Positions 1 to 9,764 of a DNA stretch of 23,814 bases are shown here, in pieces; position 1 is the stretch's first letter, and each line of letters begins with the position of its first letter. A program made the position numbers and the translations under genes. The stretch is from Nemertoderma westbladi (taxonomy: Eukaryota > Xenacoelomorpha > Nemertodermatida > Nemertodermatidae): contig JAUCBJ010007686.1 of NCBI GenBank assembly GCA_032718475.1, forward strand, positions 1 through 23,814, given 5' to 3'. The notes beneath the pieces were generated by a model, which had not been told where the DNA came from, did no database searches, and saw nothing but the letters and a program-made list of their open reading frames with translations.

Positions 1-2223
1 TTTTTGAGTATTTACTAATTTATCGCGCTCTAGCGCGATACTTTGCTGCACTTCTTGCAACTCTAGTCTACTTTCCCTTACTGTGCCCTTGAATTGCTGG
101 ACAGTCTCCTGCAACTGTCCGAGCAGGATATCCATCCCCCGCCGTCTCTCGTCCACCCATTCGACCGCCGAAGCGGGAGTCGCCAACGTTGTAGCGGGCG
201 GACGAGGGACAACGGGCGCCAAATTGTGAATATTTCGCTCGGGGTCCAGGACCTGAACTGTCTCTCGGGCAGTTCTACGGGGCACAGGTAGCTTAGTGCT
301 ATGTAGAGGGAATTTATAGGTAGTCTCAGGGAGCACAGGTATGTCTATCACCGAAGGGGTGATTTCAAGAACAGGCCTAATTATTTCAGGCTCATCTACT
401 ATAGTAGGGAGTCTTTCTATTTTAATTATTTGGTCTGTGGGCTCTGTACTACCTAATTTGGTGTTATTTATTTGCCTTCTAACAGCTGGAGGCAAATCAG
501 GCAATTTCTGCCGGTGGAATGTTCTTTTACGTCTGCTTAGGCGAGATCGATTTCCTCCGCCTTCGGTGTCGGTGGTATCGCCTTCCTCAGATGATGTATA
601 CCCCTGTCTCTTGGGAGTAGATCGACTCATCATCTGCATATTGCTCGCTGTTAACTGTTTATTGAAGTTGTCTTGCCTCTCTTGAAGATTTTCCAACTCT
701 AGTTGGGTTGCCTCTTCAGATGCCCTCCGTTCTGCTTCTGCCACTGCCTCTACCGCCTTTCTTTCAGCTGCTGCTTCTGCCAAGGTCGCCTTTGCTTCTG
801 CTGCTGCCTCTGCCGCCTTTGCCTCTGCCGCTGCCTCTGCCGCCTTTGCCTCTGCCGCTGCCGCTGCCGCTTTTGCTTCTGCTGCTGCCTCTGCCGCCTT
901 TGCCTCTGCCGCTGCCGCTGCCGCTTTTGCCTCTGATGCTGCCTCTGCCGCCTTTGCCTCTGCCGCTGCCGCTGCCGCTTTTGCCTCTGCTGCTGCCTCT
1001 GCCGCTGCCAATTTTCTTTCTGCTTCTGCAGCTACCACTGCTGCTTTCTTTCTGTCTTCTATACGTTTTTTCTTTACTTGTTCTTCTTGGACTCGTGTCA
1101 GGCGGAGTTGTTCATCGAATTTAGCTTGGTTCGCCGCTAACCTATCCACATCAATTGCATCCAACACACGCTGGGCTCCTTCACTATTAGGGCTAAGTCC
1201 CTCTAGCCTTCTCCTCAACTCTTCATCTCCCACGAAACGCTGATAGTCTGACAGATAGATGTCAATGGCATCCCTCTTATGCGGTTTCTCTGCCGTCGCT
1301 TCACTTTCCACTTGGGAAAAAGTAGCGTCTGTTGATTCTCCATGGGTTGAGCGCTCCTCCAACTGAGCTTTCCACTGAGCTGCTCCTTGAACCTGGCGAC
1401 TCACCCGTTGGAACCAAGTCTTTACGGCAACTTGCAACGACGTGTCTTGTTTTCTTTTAGAAGCCTCCTCAAAGGCGGATAAGATTAGCCTAATCCGCAG
1501 AACTCTTTCTCTAACTTGATAAAGCAGCGATCCCTGCTCTTGAGGTCCTTGAGGTTGTTTAAACAGTTGTCTTTCTACTCGCTCCATAGAGCTGAAGAAT
1601 CCCTGGGCGTATCCGGCTGCGGACCTCTTCCATACAGCTGGATCGATGGTTTCCTTGGCTACTCCCATCCGGTGTATGTCTTCCCAGGCAGCTTCTGATA
1701 AATCAAACGGGAGTCCGGGTCCGGGGAAGTTCCATTGCGACTCGACAATAGACTTCAGTTCTTCACTAGTGTAGCCCGCGTAGCTATCTCTAGTTGACCG
1801 TTGACTTCTCGCCCAATCGATCTGGTGTTCTTCCACCGCGATCAATAACCCAGCGAGCACGGCTGCAGGAAGGATGAGAAGGGGATCCGTATAAACCGCA
1901 TCCGTCATCTCTGCTCCGCTCTCGGGTGTCAGCTCTACAGTATCCTCACTACTGGAGCTGCTGGGCCGCTGAGGAATAAGTTCTTGACTAGCGGGTTGTT
2001 GCTGTTCCGCTGCCTTTTGGTCCCGCTTGATCTGAGCTCGAGTGCCTATGATAGACCTACGATGTTGGACCAGCCTAGGTTCTGTTATTACTACTGGAGG
2101 GATGACCTTCCTCACAGTGGGAGGTGAACTGGATTTACGACCAGACGTTTGTACGTCTCTATCTGAGTCGCAGATAGTTACATCTAATAAACTGTCTGAC
2201 AGGTTCTGCTTAGTATCAGACAT
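1..2223 (-). CDS. Long uninterrupted ORF, partial at its C-terminus, unknown Gag-like or structural protein
   Basis: Read on the minus strand from the ATG at 2223-2221, the frame stays open for 741 codons to base 1 with no stop and no intron. The protein starts MSDTKQNLSD and has these segments: a Ser/Pro-rich, low-complexity N-terminus (1-105); a short hydrophobic stretch near 113-130 (DPLLILPAAVLAGLLIAVEE); a folded-looking, Trp-containing region (about 135-300); a charged region; an Ala/Glu/Lys-rich helix (about 390-510) made of 18-residue repeats; a basic, Ser/Arg-rich segment (536-585) containing SRRKRTFHRQK; a Pro-rich linker; and a second coiled-coil-like stretch (685-741). I recognise no family. 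The size, lack of introns and mobile neighbourhood would suit the Gag or ORF1 of a retroelement, but no zinc knuckle, protease or RT is visible before the edge. A cellular coiled-coil protein is also possible. The open frame is seen; the function is not known. Confidence 0.8.
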   Translation of the reverse strand, partial: MSDTKQNLSDSLLDVTICDSDRDVQTSGRKSSSPPTVRKVIPPVVITEPRLVQHRRSIIGTRAQIKRDQKAAEQQQPASQELIPQRPSSSSSEDTVELTPESGAEMTDAVYTDPLLILPAAVLAGLLIAVEEHQIDWARSQRSTRDSYAGYTSEELKSIVESQWNFPGPGLPFDLSEAAWEDIHRMGVAKETIDPAVWKRSAAGYAQGFFSSMERVERQLFKQPQGPQEQGSLLYQVRERVLRIRLILSAFEEASKRKQDTSLQVAVKTWFQRVSRQVQGAAQWKAQLEERSTHGESTDATFSQVESEATAEKPHKRDAIDIYLSDYQRFVGDEELRRRLEGLSPNSEGAQRVLDAIDVDRLAANQAKFDEQLRLTRVQEEQVKKKRIEDRKKAAVVAAEAERKLAAAEAAAEAKAAAAAAEAKAAEAASEAKAAAAAAEAKAAEAAAEAKAAAAAAEAKAAEAAAEAKAAEAAAEAKATLAEAAAERKAVEAVAEAERRASEEATQLELENLQERQDNFNKQLTASNMQMMSRSTPKRQGYTSSEEGDTTDTEGGGNRSRLSRRKRTFHRQKLPDLPPAVRRQINNTKLGSTEPTDQIIKIERLPTIVDEPEIIRPVLEITPSVIDIPVLPETTYKFPLHSTKLPVPRRTARETVQVLDPERNIHNLAPVVPRPPATTLATPASAVEWVDERRRGMDILLGQLQETVQQFKGTVRESRLELQEVQQSIALERDKLVNTQK
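781..1020 (-). repeat. In-frame 54-bp minisatellite encoding an Ala-rich helix
   Basis: Within the long minus-strand ORF, residues about 402-481 are built of an 18-residue unit of the form EAKAAEAAAEAKAAAAAA, repeated about four times with small changes. It is encoded by a 54-bp DNA repeat and keeps the reading frame. The composition predicts a long continuous alpha helix. The Leu/Pro- and Cys-rich frames on the opposite strand are shadows of this repeat. Confidence 0.85.
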
Positions 2224-2360
2224 GACTATGTATACCGTTGAATGTCTACTGCTGTATTACAGTCTGAGTAAGTCTAGTAACTCAGTATTACCTGCTAGCC
2301 TAGTAATTAATTACCGTTACTGCTACTCAGTGTAGCGTGATATATATATAATATATTAGA

Positions 2361-2608
2361 ATACCGGTATACTTATAGTATATATAACTATATAAGTATT
2401 ATTACAGACTAGGTTTATCACAGAATACCGGTATAATTTTAGCACAAATATATAAATATATAATAGGCCTATCGGAATACCGGTATACAGCTTACAGTTT
2501 GTAGGATATATAATTCTGAAATAGAATTAATTACAAGTACCGGTATAATTTCAGCCTAGATTTATAGAAATAAAGATAATAGGCCTATCGTAAATACCGG
2601 TATATCAA
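2361..2608. repeat. ATACCGGTAT palindromes within an imperfect 112-bp repeat
   Basis: The perfect 10-bp palindrome ATACCGGTAT occurs at 2361-2370, 2425-2434, 2477-2486 and 2594-2603, and GTACCGGTAT lies at 2537. The segment starting ACCGGTATAATTTTAGC at 2427 returns as ACCGGTATAATTTCAGC at 2539, a 112-bp period. Both copies continue into ATAATAGGCCTATCG. This lies just upstream of the long minus-strand ORF, so it could be part of its promoter or 5' leader, but nothing proves that. Confidence 0.7.
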
Positions 2609-3540
2609 TTATTTTAAATAATTGAATTTCTGAATTTTAGGGTTACTTGGTTACTTTACTTACTTTATTACCGTTATTTGAGCAGTAATCCAACTGATAT
2701 TGAGACCTAATGGTTGTATGGTAGGCCTACGATTTATAAATCGTTAGATTTGATTTATAATATATATATACCCGTTTTAATGGGTTTTGTCAATGTTTGA
2801 AATAAATGTTATTATTTCTGGGGTAATCACTACACAAAGCGGTGCGCTTTCAATGAAGTGTTACGTATAGGACACTAAAACAAATAATTCTAATTTACCT
2901 AAGTTACTTAATACTACAAATTACGTACAATTCGGGTGAGATTACAATCTCTAAATAAATGCAAAAATTTACAAAAACGCAAATACGAATTTTTAGGGTA
3001 ATTTTACAAGAAGTCTACAAACCAGCCTAACAAAGGGTTAGAAAACTGATTATTACAGGGGACAGGGTACTACGGTATTTGAAATAATAAGTAGTAGTAA
3101 ATACACTGCGTTGTCTAGATAGGAAAATACCACCGCCTGACGACCTATAGCCGTATCGCTATAGGTTCTACGTTATGTATCACGGAGTGTTCCTACCTAG
3201 AAGTTAATAGAGCTAATCGAATGTGCCTATCAACCACTTTACAACACAAATATAATGCCTACAATAATTACTTCGGAAAGTACCGTACACTAAACCCTAA
3301 ATTAGGTACGAGTACTTGTACAACAGATAATCTGTAGTTAAATATACTTGAACAGCTAAAAGAACCACGGCATCTGCTGGAGTGACCGATGCACAAAATC
3401 ACCAGTCTTTACCTACGCCGAGCAGCCCGTGTAGTACCGGGGTTAATTTAACTATAGCGGTATGTATAACAAACACAATTACTGTAGGAACAAACTTAGG
3501 GACTTGAATGTTGCGAATAATCGCATAAACTCTGAATAAT
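2609..3540. other. AT-rich spacer with small hairpins
   Basis: I see no gene here. Small perfect inverted repeats are present: ACCTATAGC/GCTATAGGT with a 6-nt loop at 3143-3166, and AAAGCG-GTG-CGCTTT near 2837. No LTR, tRNA primer-binding site or polypurine tract could be recognised that would make this the upstream end of a retroelement carrying the long minus-strand ORF. Confidence 0.5.
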
Positions 3541-4114
3541 AAATATTACGCTACGCGTACAAACTACTCAAACAAAATACAGACCGAACACTGACAGACT
3601 ACTATCAAGCCTAAACAAACTACGGTATATGCAGACTCCGAAATGATTAGGGAGTATGCGCTCTAACCCAGTAGTGCGACTTATTCTTTAGTTGGGGGTT
3701 TACCTTACAGCGTTGCTGCCCCTACTGCCTAATCGTACTTAATCGGACAGATGATCTACACACGCGGCAATCCGTTCAGACTTAATAACAGCCAGACAAC
3801 TATCCAGCCTACAAATTATTTAAATAAAATTATACGCTACCCGTACAGACTTACACAAACAAAGTACAGACTAAACGATGGCAGACTACTCTCAAGCCTA
3901 AATAAACTACAGGACATGCAGACTCCGAAATGATTAGGGAGTATGCGCTCTAACCCAGTAGTGCGACTTATTCTTTAGTTGGGGGTTTACCTTACAGCGT
4001 GGCTGCCCCTACTTCCTAACCGTACTTAATCGGACAAGTGCTCTACACACACTGCAATTCGTTCGGACTTAACAGCAATCAGACAACAGCTCAGCCTACA
4101 AATTGTCTGTACAA
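3541..4114. repeat. 287-bp tandem duplication
   Basis: Two adjacent copies, about 3541-3827 and 3828-4114. The best-preserved block starts GCAGACTCCGAAATGATTAG at 3631 and again at 3918 (spacing 287). It runs through the Glu-less block around TTCTTTAGTTGGGGGTTTAC with almost no change, while the edges have diverged. Neither copy has a convincing reading frame. It may be a duplicated regulatory block upstream of the minus-strand ORF, or a two-copy satellite. Confidence 0.85.
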
Positions 4115-4875
4115 TCTGATCAGGTTTACACGCCTTCTGTTCAATACTGGCCTACAAACAAATAAAACTTGACAGAAATAAGTAAAAATCTCAATAAAAA
4201 CCAGGGCTGCAGTTCTCTCTTACCTTCGGTATATCAAGAACATTGGGTTTCGGGGTTGTTTATCGTTATTCCAAATATAATAATTCATCAACCATATTAT
4301 GAAGAACTGATGGTAAATAGCAGTATCAAACAACAACTGAACAGTTAGGTAGATCGGTACATCAGTACCGGTATGTCAGCAGTGAGATATTTACAGTTAA
4401 AGGATATATGCCCTTTATAATTAAACCTACTAGTGTACGACTAAAAAGCAGTACAGCACAAAAAACTTCCAAGCCGTTCTTTCTTTGGCTCAAGACTGAA
4501 TGTAAACACTGCACATAGGCATTGCGTCATTTCTCGGAAATTTTCTGTACAAGGAGCCACAAAAACGCTCTCATTGGCTGACTGAACTGAGAGACGCCGT
4601 AGAACAAAGGAAATCAACACGTATGAATGTCAGCTGTTAACCGTAGTCATAGTAACTACTGTTCAAGAGTAGCTATCACCCCTTTGCGTCACGAATTGCC
4701 ATAGAATCATAAAATATGCCTTTCACAGTACACATACGGAGGAAATAGGTCTTAGATCCTCTAAAAACACCGATACAGCAATAATACGGTCTCTTACACT
4801 TATTAAATCAACTACAGAGTATTTTAATGTAAAAGATAATAAAAATAACGGGGCAATTCAGCAAAGGCTTTTACA
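4115..4875. other. Spacer without recognisable gene
   Basis: Ordinary AT-rich DNA lies between the 287-bp duplication and the 37-bp minisatellite. A TACCGGTA palindrome lies near 4366. I see no ORF, RNA gene or terminal repeat worth calling. Confidence 0.5.
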
Positions 4876-6692
4876 GGATCATTATACCAAGACTTGGTGG
4901 TTGAGAATCATGGGATCATTATACCAATACTTGGTGGTTGAGAATCATGGGATCATTATACCAAGACTTGGGGGCTGAGAATCATGGGATCATTATACCA
5001 AGACTTGGGGGCTGAGAATCATGGGATCATTACCTAGACTTGGTGGAAGAGAATCATGGGATCATTATACCTAGACTTGGGGGCTGAGAATCATGGGATC
5101 ATTATACCAAGACTTGGGGGCTGAGAATCATGGGATCATTATACCTAGACTTGGGGGCTAAGAATCATGGGATCATTATACCAAGACTTGGTGGCTGAGA
5201 ATCATGGGATCATTACCTAGACTTGGTGGCTGAGAATTATGGGATCATTATACCAAGACTTGGGGGCTGAGAATCATGGGATCATTATACCTAGACTTGG
5301 GGGCTAAGAATCATGGGATCATTATACCAAGACTTGGTGGCTGAGAATCATGGGATCATTATACCAAGACTTGGGGGCTGAGAATCATGGGATCATTATA
5401 CCAAGACTTGGGGGCTGAGAATCATGGGATCATTATACCTAGACTTGGGGGCTAAGAATCATGGGATCATTATACCAAGACTTGGTGGCTGAGAATCATG
5501 GGATCATTACCTAGACTTGGTGGCTGAGAATTATGGGATCATTATACCAAGACTTGCGGGCTGAGAATCATGGGATCATTATACCAAGACTTGGTGGTTG
5601 AGAATCATGGGATCATTATACCAATACTTGGTGGTTGAGAATCATGGGATCATTATACCAAGACTTGGGGGCTGAGAATCATGGGATCATTATACCAAGA
5701 CTTGGGGGCTGAGAATCATGGGATCATTACCTAGACTTGGTGGCTGAGAATCATGGGATCATTATACCAAGACTTGGGGGCTGAGAATCATGGGATCATT
5801 ATACCAAGACTTGGTGGCTGAGAATCATGGAATCATTATACCAAGACTTGGTGGCTGAGAATCATGGGATCATTATACCAAGACTTGGGGGCTGAGAATC
5901 ATGGGATCATTACCTAGACTTGGGGGCTGAGAATCATGGGATCATTACCAAGACTTGGTGGCTGAGAATCATGGGATCATTATACCAAGACTTGGCGGCT
6001 GAGAATCATGGGATCATTATACCAAGACTTGGGGGCTGAGACTCATGGGATCATTATACCTAGACTTGGGGGCTAAGAATCATGGGATCATTATACCAAG
6101 ACTTGGTGGCTGAGAATCATGGGATCATTACCTAGACTTGGTGGCTGAGAATCATGGGATCATTATACCAAGACTTGGGGGCTGAGAATCATGGGATCAT
6201 TATACCAAGACTTGGTGGCTGAGAATCATGGGATCATTATACCAAGACTTGCGGGCTGAGAATCATGGGATCATTACCTAGACTTGGTGGCTGAGAATCA
6301 TGGGATCATTATACCAAGACTTGGTGGCTGAGAATCATGGGATCATTATACCAAGACTTGGGGGCTAAGAATCATGGGATCATTACCAAGACTTGGTGGC
6401 TGAGAATCATGGGATCATTATACCAAGACTTGGTGGCTGAGAATCATGGGATCATTATACCAAGACTTGGGGGCTGAGAATCATGGGATCATTATACCAA
6501 GACTTGGGGGCTGAGAATCATGGGATCATTATACCTAGACTTGGTGGCTGAGAATCATGGGATCATTACCAAGACTTGCGGGCTGAGAATCATGGGATCA
6601 TTATACCAAGACTTGGGGGCTGAGAATCATGGGATCATTACCTAGACTTGGGGGCTGAGAATCATGGGATCATTACCAAGACTTGATGGCTG
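4876..6692. repeat. 37-bp minisatellite, about 49 copies
   Basis: A head-to-tail array of a 37-bp unit, for example 4970-5006, whose landmarks are GGGATCATTATACC, AAGACTTG and GCTGAGAATCAT. Common variants lack a TA and measure 35 bp (GGGATCATTACC), carry CTAGAC in place of CAAGAC, or swap GGGGGC, GGTGGC and GCGGGC after ACTT. The variants recur in mixed order, as expected from unequal crossing-over or slippage with local gene conversion. The unit has 35 or 37 bases and stops in each frame, so it is not coding. Confidence 0.97.
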
Positions 6693-6694
6693 TT

Positions 6695-6736
6695 ACTTTC
6701 AATTTACATGAAAGTCAAGCGTCCAAAGACGCTTGA
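6695..6736. other. Two adjacent hairpins at the end of the minisatellite
   Basis: ACTTTCA/TGAAAGT with a 7-nt loop (6695-6715) is followed directly by TCAAGCGTC/GACGCTTGA with a CAAA loop (6715-6736). Shortly after, TAAGTCTTGGTAAGT is an inverted partial copy of the satellite core ACCAAGACTT. The hairpins mark the boundary of the array. A role in array expansion is only inference. Confidence 0.65.
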
Positions 6737-6872
6737 TAATAGTTATTTGACTAAGTCTTGGTAAGTAACTTGCGAATTCTATGAAAACTTATAAGTAAAT
6801 CAGTACTTGACAATATTATAACTAATTGTTTGAAAGTAATTAGCAAGCTCTTTCTAAGTTTTAAAAGAATGA

Positions 6873-7267
6873 TTAACCCTTTGCTGCTCAGTGTTGTTCC
6901 GGAACAACATTCCTATTATTGGCTCTCCTAATCTCAGAATGGTAATATGTGAAATCCGATTGGTTGATATGGGTTGTCAACATGTTTCTTGTAACCAAGG
7001 ATCAGTTTCCTTTGCTTTCCAGAGGGAAGTTTGAACATTAGCTTACATATTGTGAGCCTATGCTTTAATAAGCGGTAATTGAAAAACATGTGCATTCATA
7101 TTGTTAAAAAATGCAATTCCTTTTAATTTTTCCGTTCCAAAAAAATTGAGTAGATAGGAAAATATGTCTAAGATGATTTTCGAATGCTCCAATAGATTGT
7201 TAATAGATTTTAACCAAGTGAGTAGTGTTTTAAAAATTGTTGTCCCCCAACAACATTGCCCATTTAA
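6873..7267. mobile_element. Possible piggyBac-type MITE flanked by TTAA
   Basis: A TTAA at 6873-6876 is followed by CCCTTTGCTGCTCAG and then the perfect 18-bp palindrome at 6892-6909 (core GTTGTTCCGGAACAAC). At the other side TTAA (7264-7267) closes a segment that, read inward, contains the related TGTTGTTGGGGGACAACA. TTAA targets and CCCTTTG-like ends are typical of piggyBac elements. The two ends match only in part, so the call is tentative. There is no coding capacity, so it would be non-autonomous. Confidence 0.35.
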
Positions 7268-7325
7268 TCTATAATTACACTGTTATTAGTTTTAATTTCA
7301 CACTTTCACAGGCACTTTCACAAGA

Positions 7326-7664
7326 ATGCTGCGCAGAGTTCACTCTGTCAAGTACAATGAACACATCTCCAACCAAACTCTATACAGTATTGGAGGTGTT
7401 CCATTAATCTTCACTAACTTGACACTTGAACGGAACCGCCTCCGCTTTGCAGAACATTGCTTTCGCAGTAATGACCAGCCAGTGCATAACCTTGTGCTTT
7501 GGCGCTCCCATGAAGCGAATAAGCAGGGTGGACAGCCCATGACTTTCTTGAGACTCATCCTTAAGGACGCTGGCCTGGAAGATGCAGATTATCTAGCAAA
7601 TGTCATGGGTGACAGGGTGTTGTGGCGGCGCAATTTTATCGACAAGCCGGCCCAGCATTCTTAA
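7326..7664 (+). pseudogene. LINE RT C-terminal fragment, copy 1 (RTE-like)
   Basis: A 112-residue open stretch matching the tail end of an RTE-like non-LTR retrotransposon polyprotein. It contains RLRFAEHCFRSNDQP, then VLWR, GGQPMTFLR and MGDRVLWRRNF, the pattern that follows the reverse transcriptase in these elements (compare RLRFSGHCWRSKDE in the LINE at the right end of this window). The catalytic RT core is missing, so this is a 5'-truncated insertion. After the stop comes an expanded AT run, the motif ATGCAGCTGCAATGCAGCAT and a short TAG repeat that joins directly to a second copy. The small overlapping minus-strand frames here are shadows. Confidence 0.8.
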
Positions 7665-7719
7665 TATATATTATGTAATATATATATAATGCAGCTGCAA
7701 TGCAGCATGCCGATCGTAG

Positions 7720-8060
7720 TAGTAGTAGTTCACTGTGTGAAGTACAATGCACACATCTCCAACCAGACACTATAAAACATTGGAGCTGTCTCTCATTGGT
7801 TCCCCAAGCTTGACACTGGAACAAAGCCGCCTCCGCTTTGCAGGACATTGCTTTCGCCGTGAGGACCAGCCATTGCATAATCTTGTGTTTTGAAGACCTC
7901 ATTGGGTAAATAAGCATGGTGGACAGCCCATGACTTTCTTGAGACGCATCTTAAAGGACACTGGCCTTGAAGATGCGGATGATCTAGCAAATGTCATGGG
8001 TGATAGGGAGTTGTGGCGGCGCAATTTTGTCGACAAGTCGGCACTGCATTCTTAAAAATG
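7720..8060 (+). pseudogene. LINE RT C-terminal fragment, copy 2, broken
   Basis: A second, head-to-tail copy of the preceding LINE 3' end, starting after (TAG)n with TTCACTGTGTGAAGTACAAT, about 392 bp downstream of the matching point in copy 1. It has an in-frame TGA after the LVF that corresponds to VLW in copy 1, but keeps GGQPMTFLR and MGDRELWRRNF beyond it. The tail again holds ATGCAGCTGCAATGCAGCAT, without the AT expansion of copy 1. It ends at the start of the G-rich minisatellite. Confidence 0.75.
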
Positions 8061-8095
8061 CAGCTGCAATGCAGCATGTCGAACCTAGTAGTCGA

Positions 8096-9746
8096 GCGTA
8101 GGGGTGGGTGCTACTCCTATTACCCGAAGATAGGGGTGGGCGCTACTCCTATCTGATACCCGAAGGTAGGGATGGGCGCTACTTCTATCTGATACGCGAA
8201 GGTAGGGGTGGGCGCTACTCCTACCTGCTACCCGAGGGTAGGGGTGGGCGCTACTCCTATCTGCTACCCGAGGGTATAGGGGTGGGCGCTACTCGTATCT
8301 GCTACCCGAAGGTAGGGGTGGGCGCTACTCGTATCTGCTACCCGAGGGTATAGGGGTGGGCGCTACTCGTATCTGCTACCCGAAGGTAGGGGTGGGCGCT
8401 ACTCGTATCTGCTACCCGAGGGTATAGGGGTGGGCGCTACTCGTATCTGCTACCCGAGGGTATAGGGGTGGGCGCTACTCGTATCTGCTACCCGAGGGTA
8501 TAGGGGTGGGCGCTACTCGTATCTGCTACCCGAGGGTATAGGGGTGGGCGCTACTCGTATCTGCTACCCGAGGGTAGGGAGGGGTGGGCGCTACTCGTAT
8601 CTGCTACCCGAGGGTATAGGGGTGGGCGCTACTCGTATCTGCTACCCGAGGGTATAGGGGTGGGCGCTACTCCTACCTGCTACCCGAGGGTAGGGGTGGG
8701 CGCTACTCCTACCTGCTACCCGAGGGTAGGGGTGGGCGCTACTCCTACCTGCTACCCGAGGGTATAGGGGTGGGCGCTACTCGTATCTGCTACCCGAGGG
8801 TAGGGAGGGGTGGGCGCTACTCGTATCTGCTACCCGAGGGTATAGGGGTGGGCGCTACTCGTATCTGCTACCCGAGGGTATAGGGGTGGGCGCTACTCTT
8901 ACCTGCTACCCGAGGGTAGGGGTGGGCGCTACTCCTACCTGCTACCCGAGGGTAGGGGTGGGCGCTACTCCTACCTGCTACCCGAGGGTAGGGGTGGGCG
9001 CTACTCCTACTACCCGAAGGTAGGGGTGGGCGCTACACCTATCTGCTACCCGAGGGTAGGGGTGGGCGCTACTCCTACCTGCTACCCGAGGGTAGGGGTG
9101 GGCGCTACTCCTACTACCCGAAGGTAGGGGTGGGCGCTACACCTATCTGCTACCCGAGGGTAGGGGTGGGCGCTACTCCTACCTGCTACCCGAGGGTAGG
9201 GGTGGGCGCTACTCCTACTACCCGAAGGTAGGGGTGGGCGCTACACCTATCTGCTACCCGAGAGGAGGGGTGGGCGCTACTCCTACCTGCTACCCGAGGG
9301 TAGGGGTGGGCGCTACTCCTACTACCCGAAGGTAGGGGTGGGCGCTACACCTATCTGCTACCCGAGGGTAGGGGTGGGCGCTACTCCTATCTGCTACCCG
9401 AGGGTAGGGGTGGGCTCTACTCCTATCTGCTACCCGAGGGTAGGGGTGGGCGCTACTCCTATCTGCTACCCGTAGGTAGGGGTGGGCGCTACTCCTACCT
9501 GCTACCCGAGGGTAGGGGTGGGCGCTACTCCTACCTGCTACCCGAGGGTAGGGGTGGGCGCTACTCCTACCTGCTACCCGAGGGTAGGGGTGGGCGCTAC
9601 TCCTACTACCCGAAGGTAGGGGTGGGCGCTACACCTATCTGCTACCCGAGAGGAGGGGTGGGCGCTACTCCTATCTGCTACCCGAGGGTAGGGGTGGGCT
9701 CTACTCCTATCTGCTACCCGAGGGTAGGGGTGGGCTCTACTCCTAT
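8096..9746. repeat. 36-bp G-rich minisatellite, about 45 copies, with a 104-bp higher-order unit
   Basis: The basic unit is 36 bp, with landmarks GGTAGGGGTGGGCGCTACTC and CTGCTACCCGAG. A 38-bp form carries GGGTATAGGGG and dominates about 8270-8900. The junction CTACCCGAGGGTAG forms a 6-bp stem. Each unit has several G-runs (GGGTAGGGGTGGG), so neighbouring units could form G-quadruplexes. From 9001 a higher-order repeat appears: the short form CTACTCCTACTACCCG starts at 9001, 9105, 9209 and 9313, each 104 bp apart. The one frame open across the first copies (8108-8353) only translates the repeat. Confidence 0.97.
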
Positions 9747-9764
9747 CCCAAGATTTGCTCCCAG

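Noticed and set aside
703-1124. Plus-strand Leu/Pro- and Cys-rich reading frames
   Set aside because: They are the opposite strand of the Ala/Glu/Lys repeat in the long minus-strand ORF.
2224-4875. LTR upstream of the long minus-strand ORF
   Set aside because: No TG...CA-bounded long repeat, primer-binding site or target duplication could be recognised, and the other end lies outside the window.
7636-7990. Minus-strand ORFs over the LINE tails
   Set aside because: They are antisense to the recognisable LINE C-terminal protein and mirror each other between the two copies.
8108-8353. Plus-strand ORF with GRGGRYSYL repeats
   Set aside because: A chance open frame through the 36-bp minisatellite; the 38-bp variants shift it and it stops.
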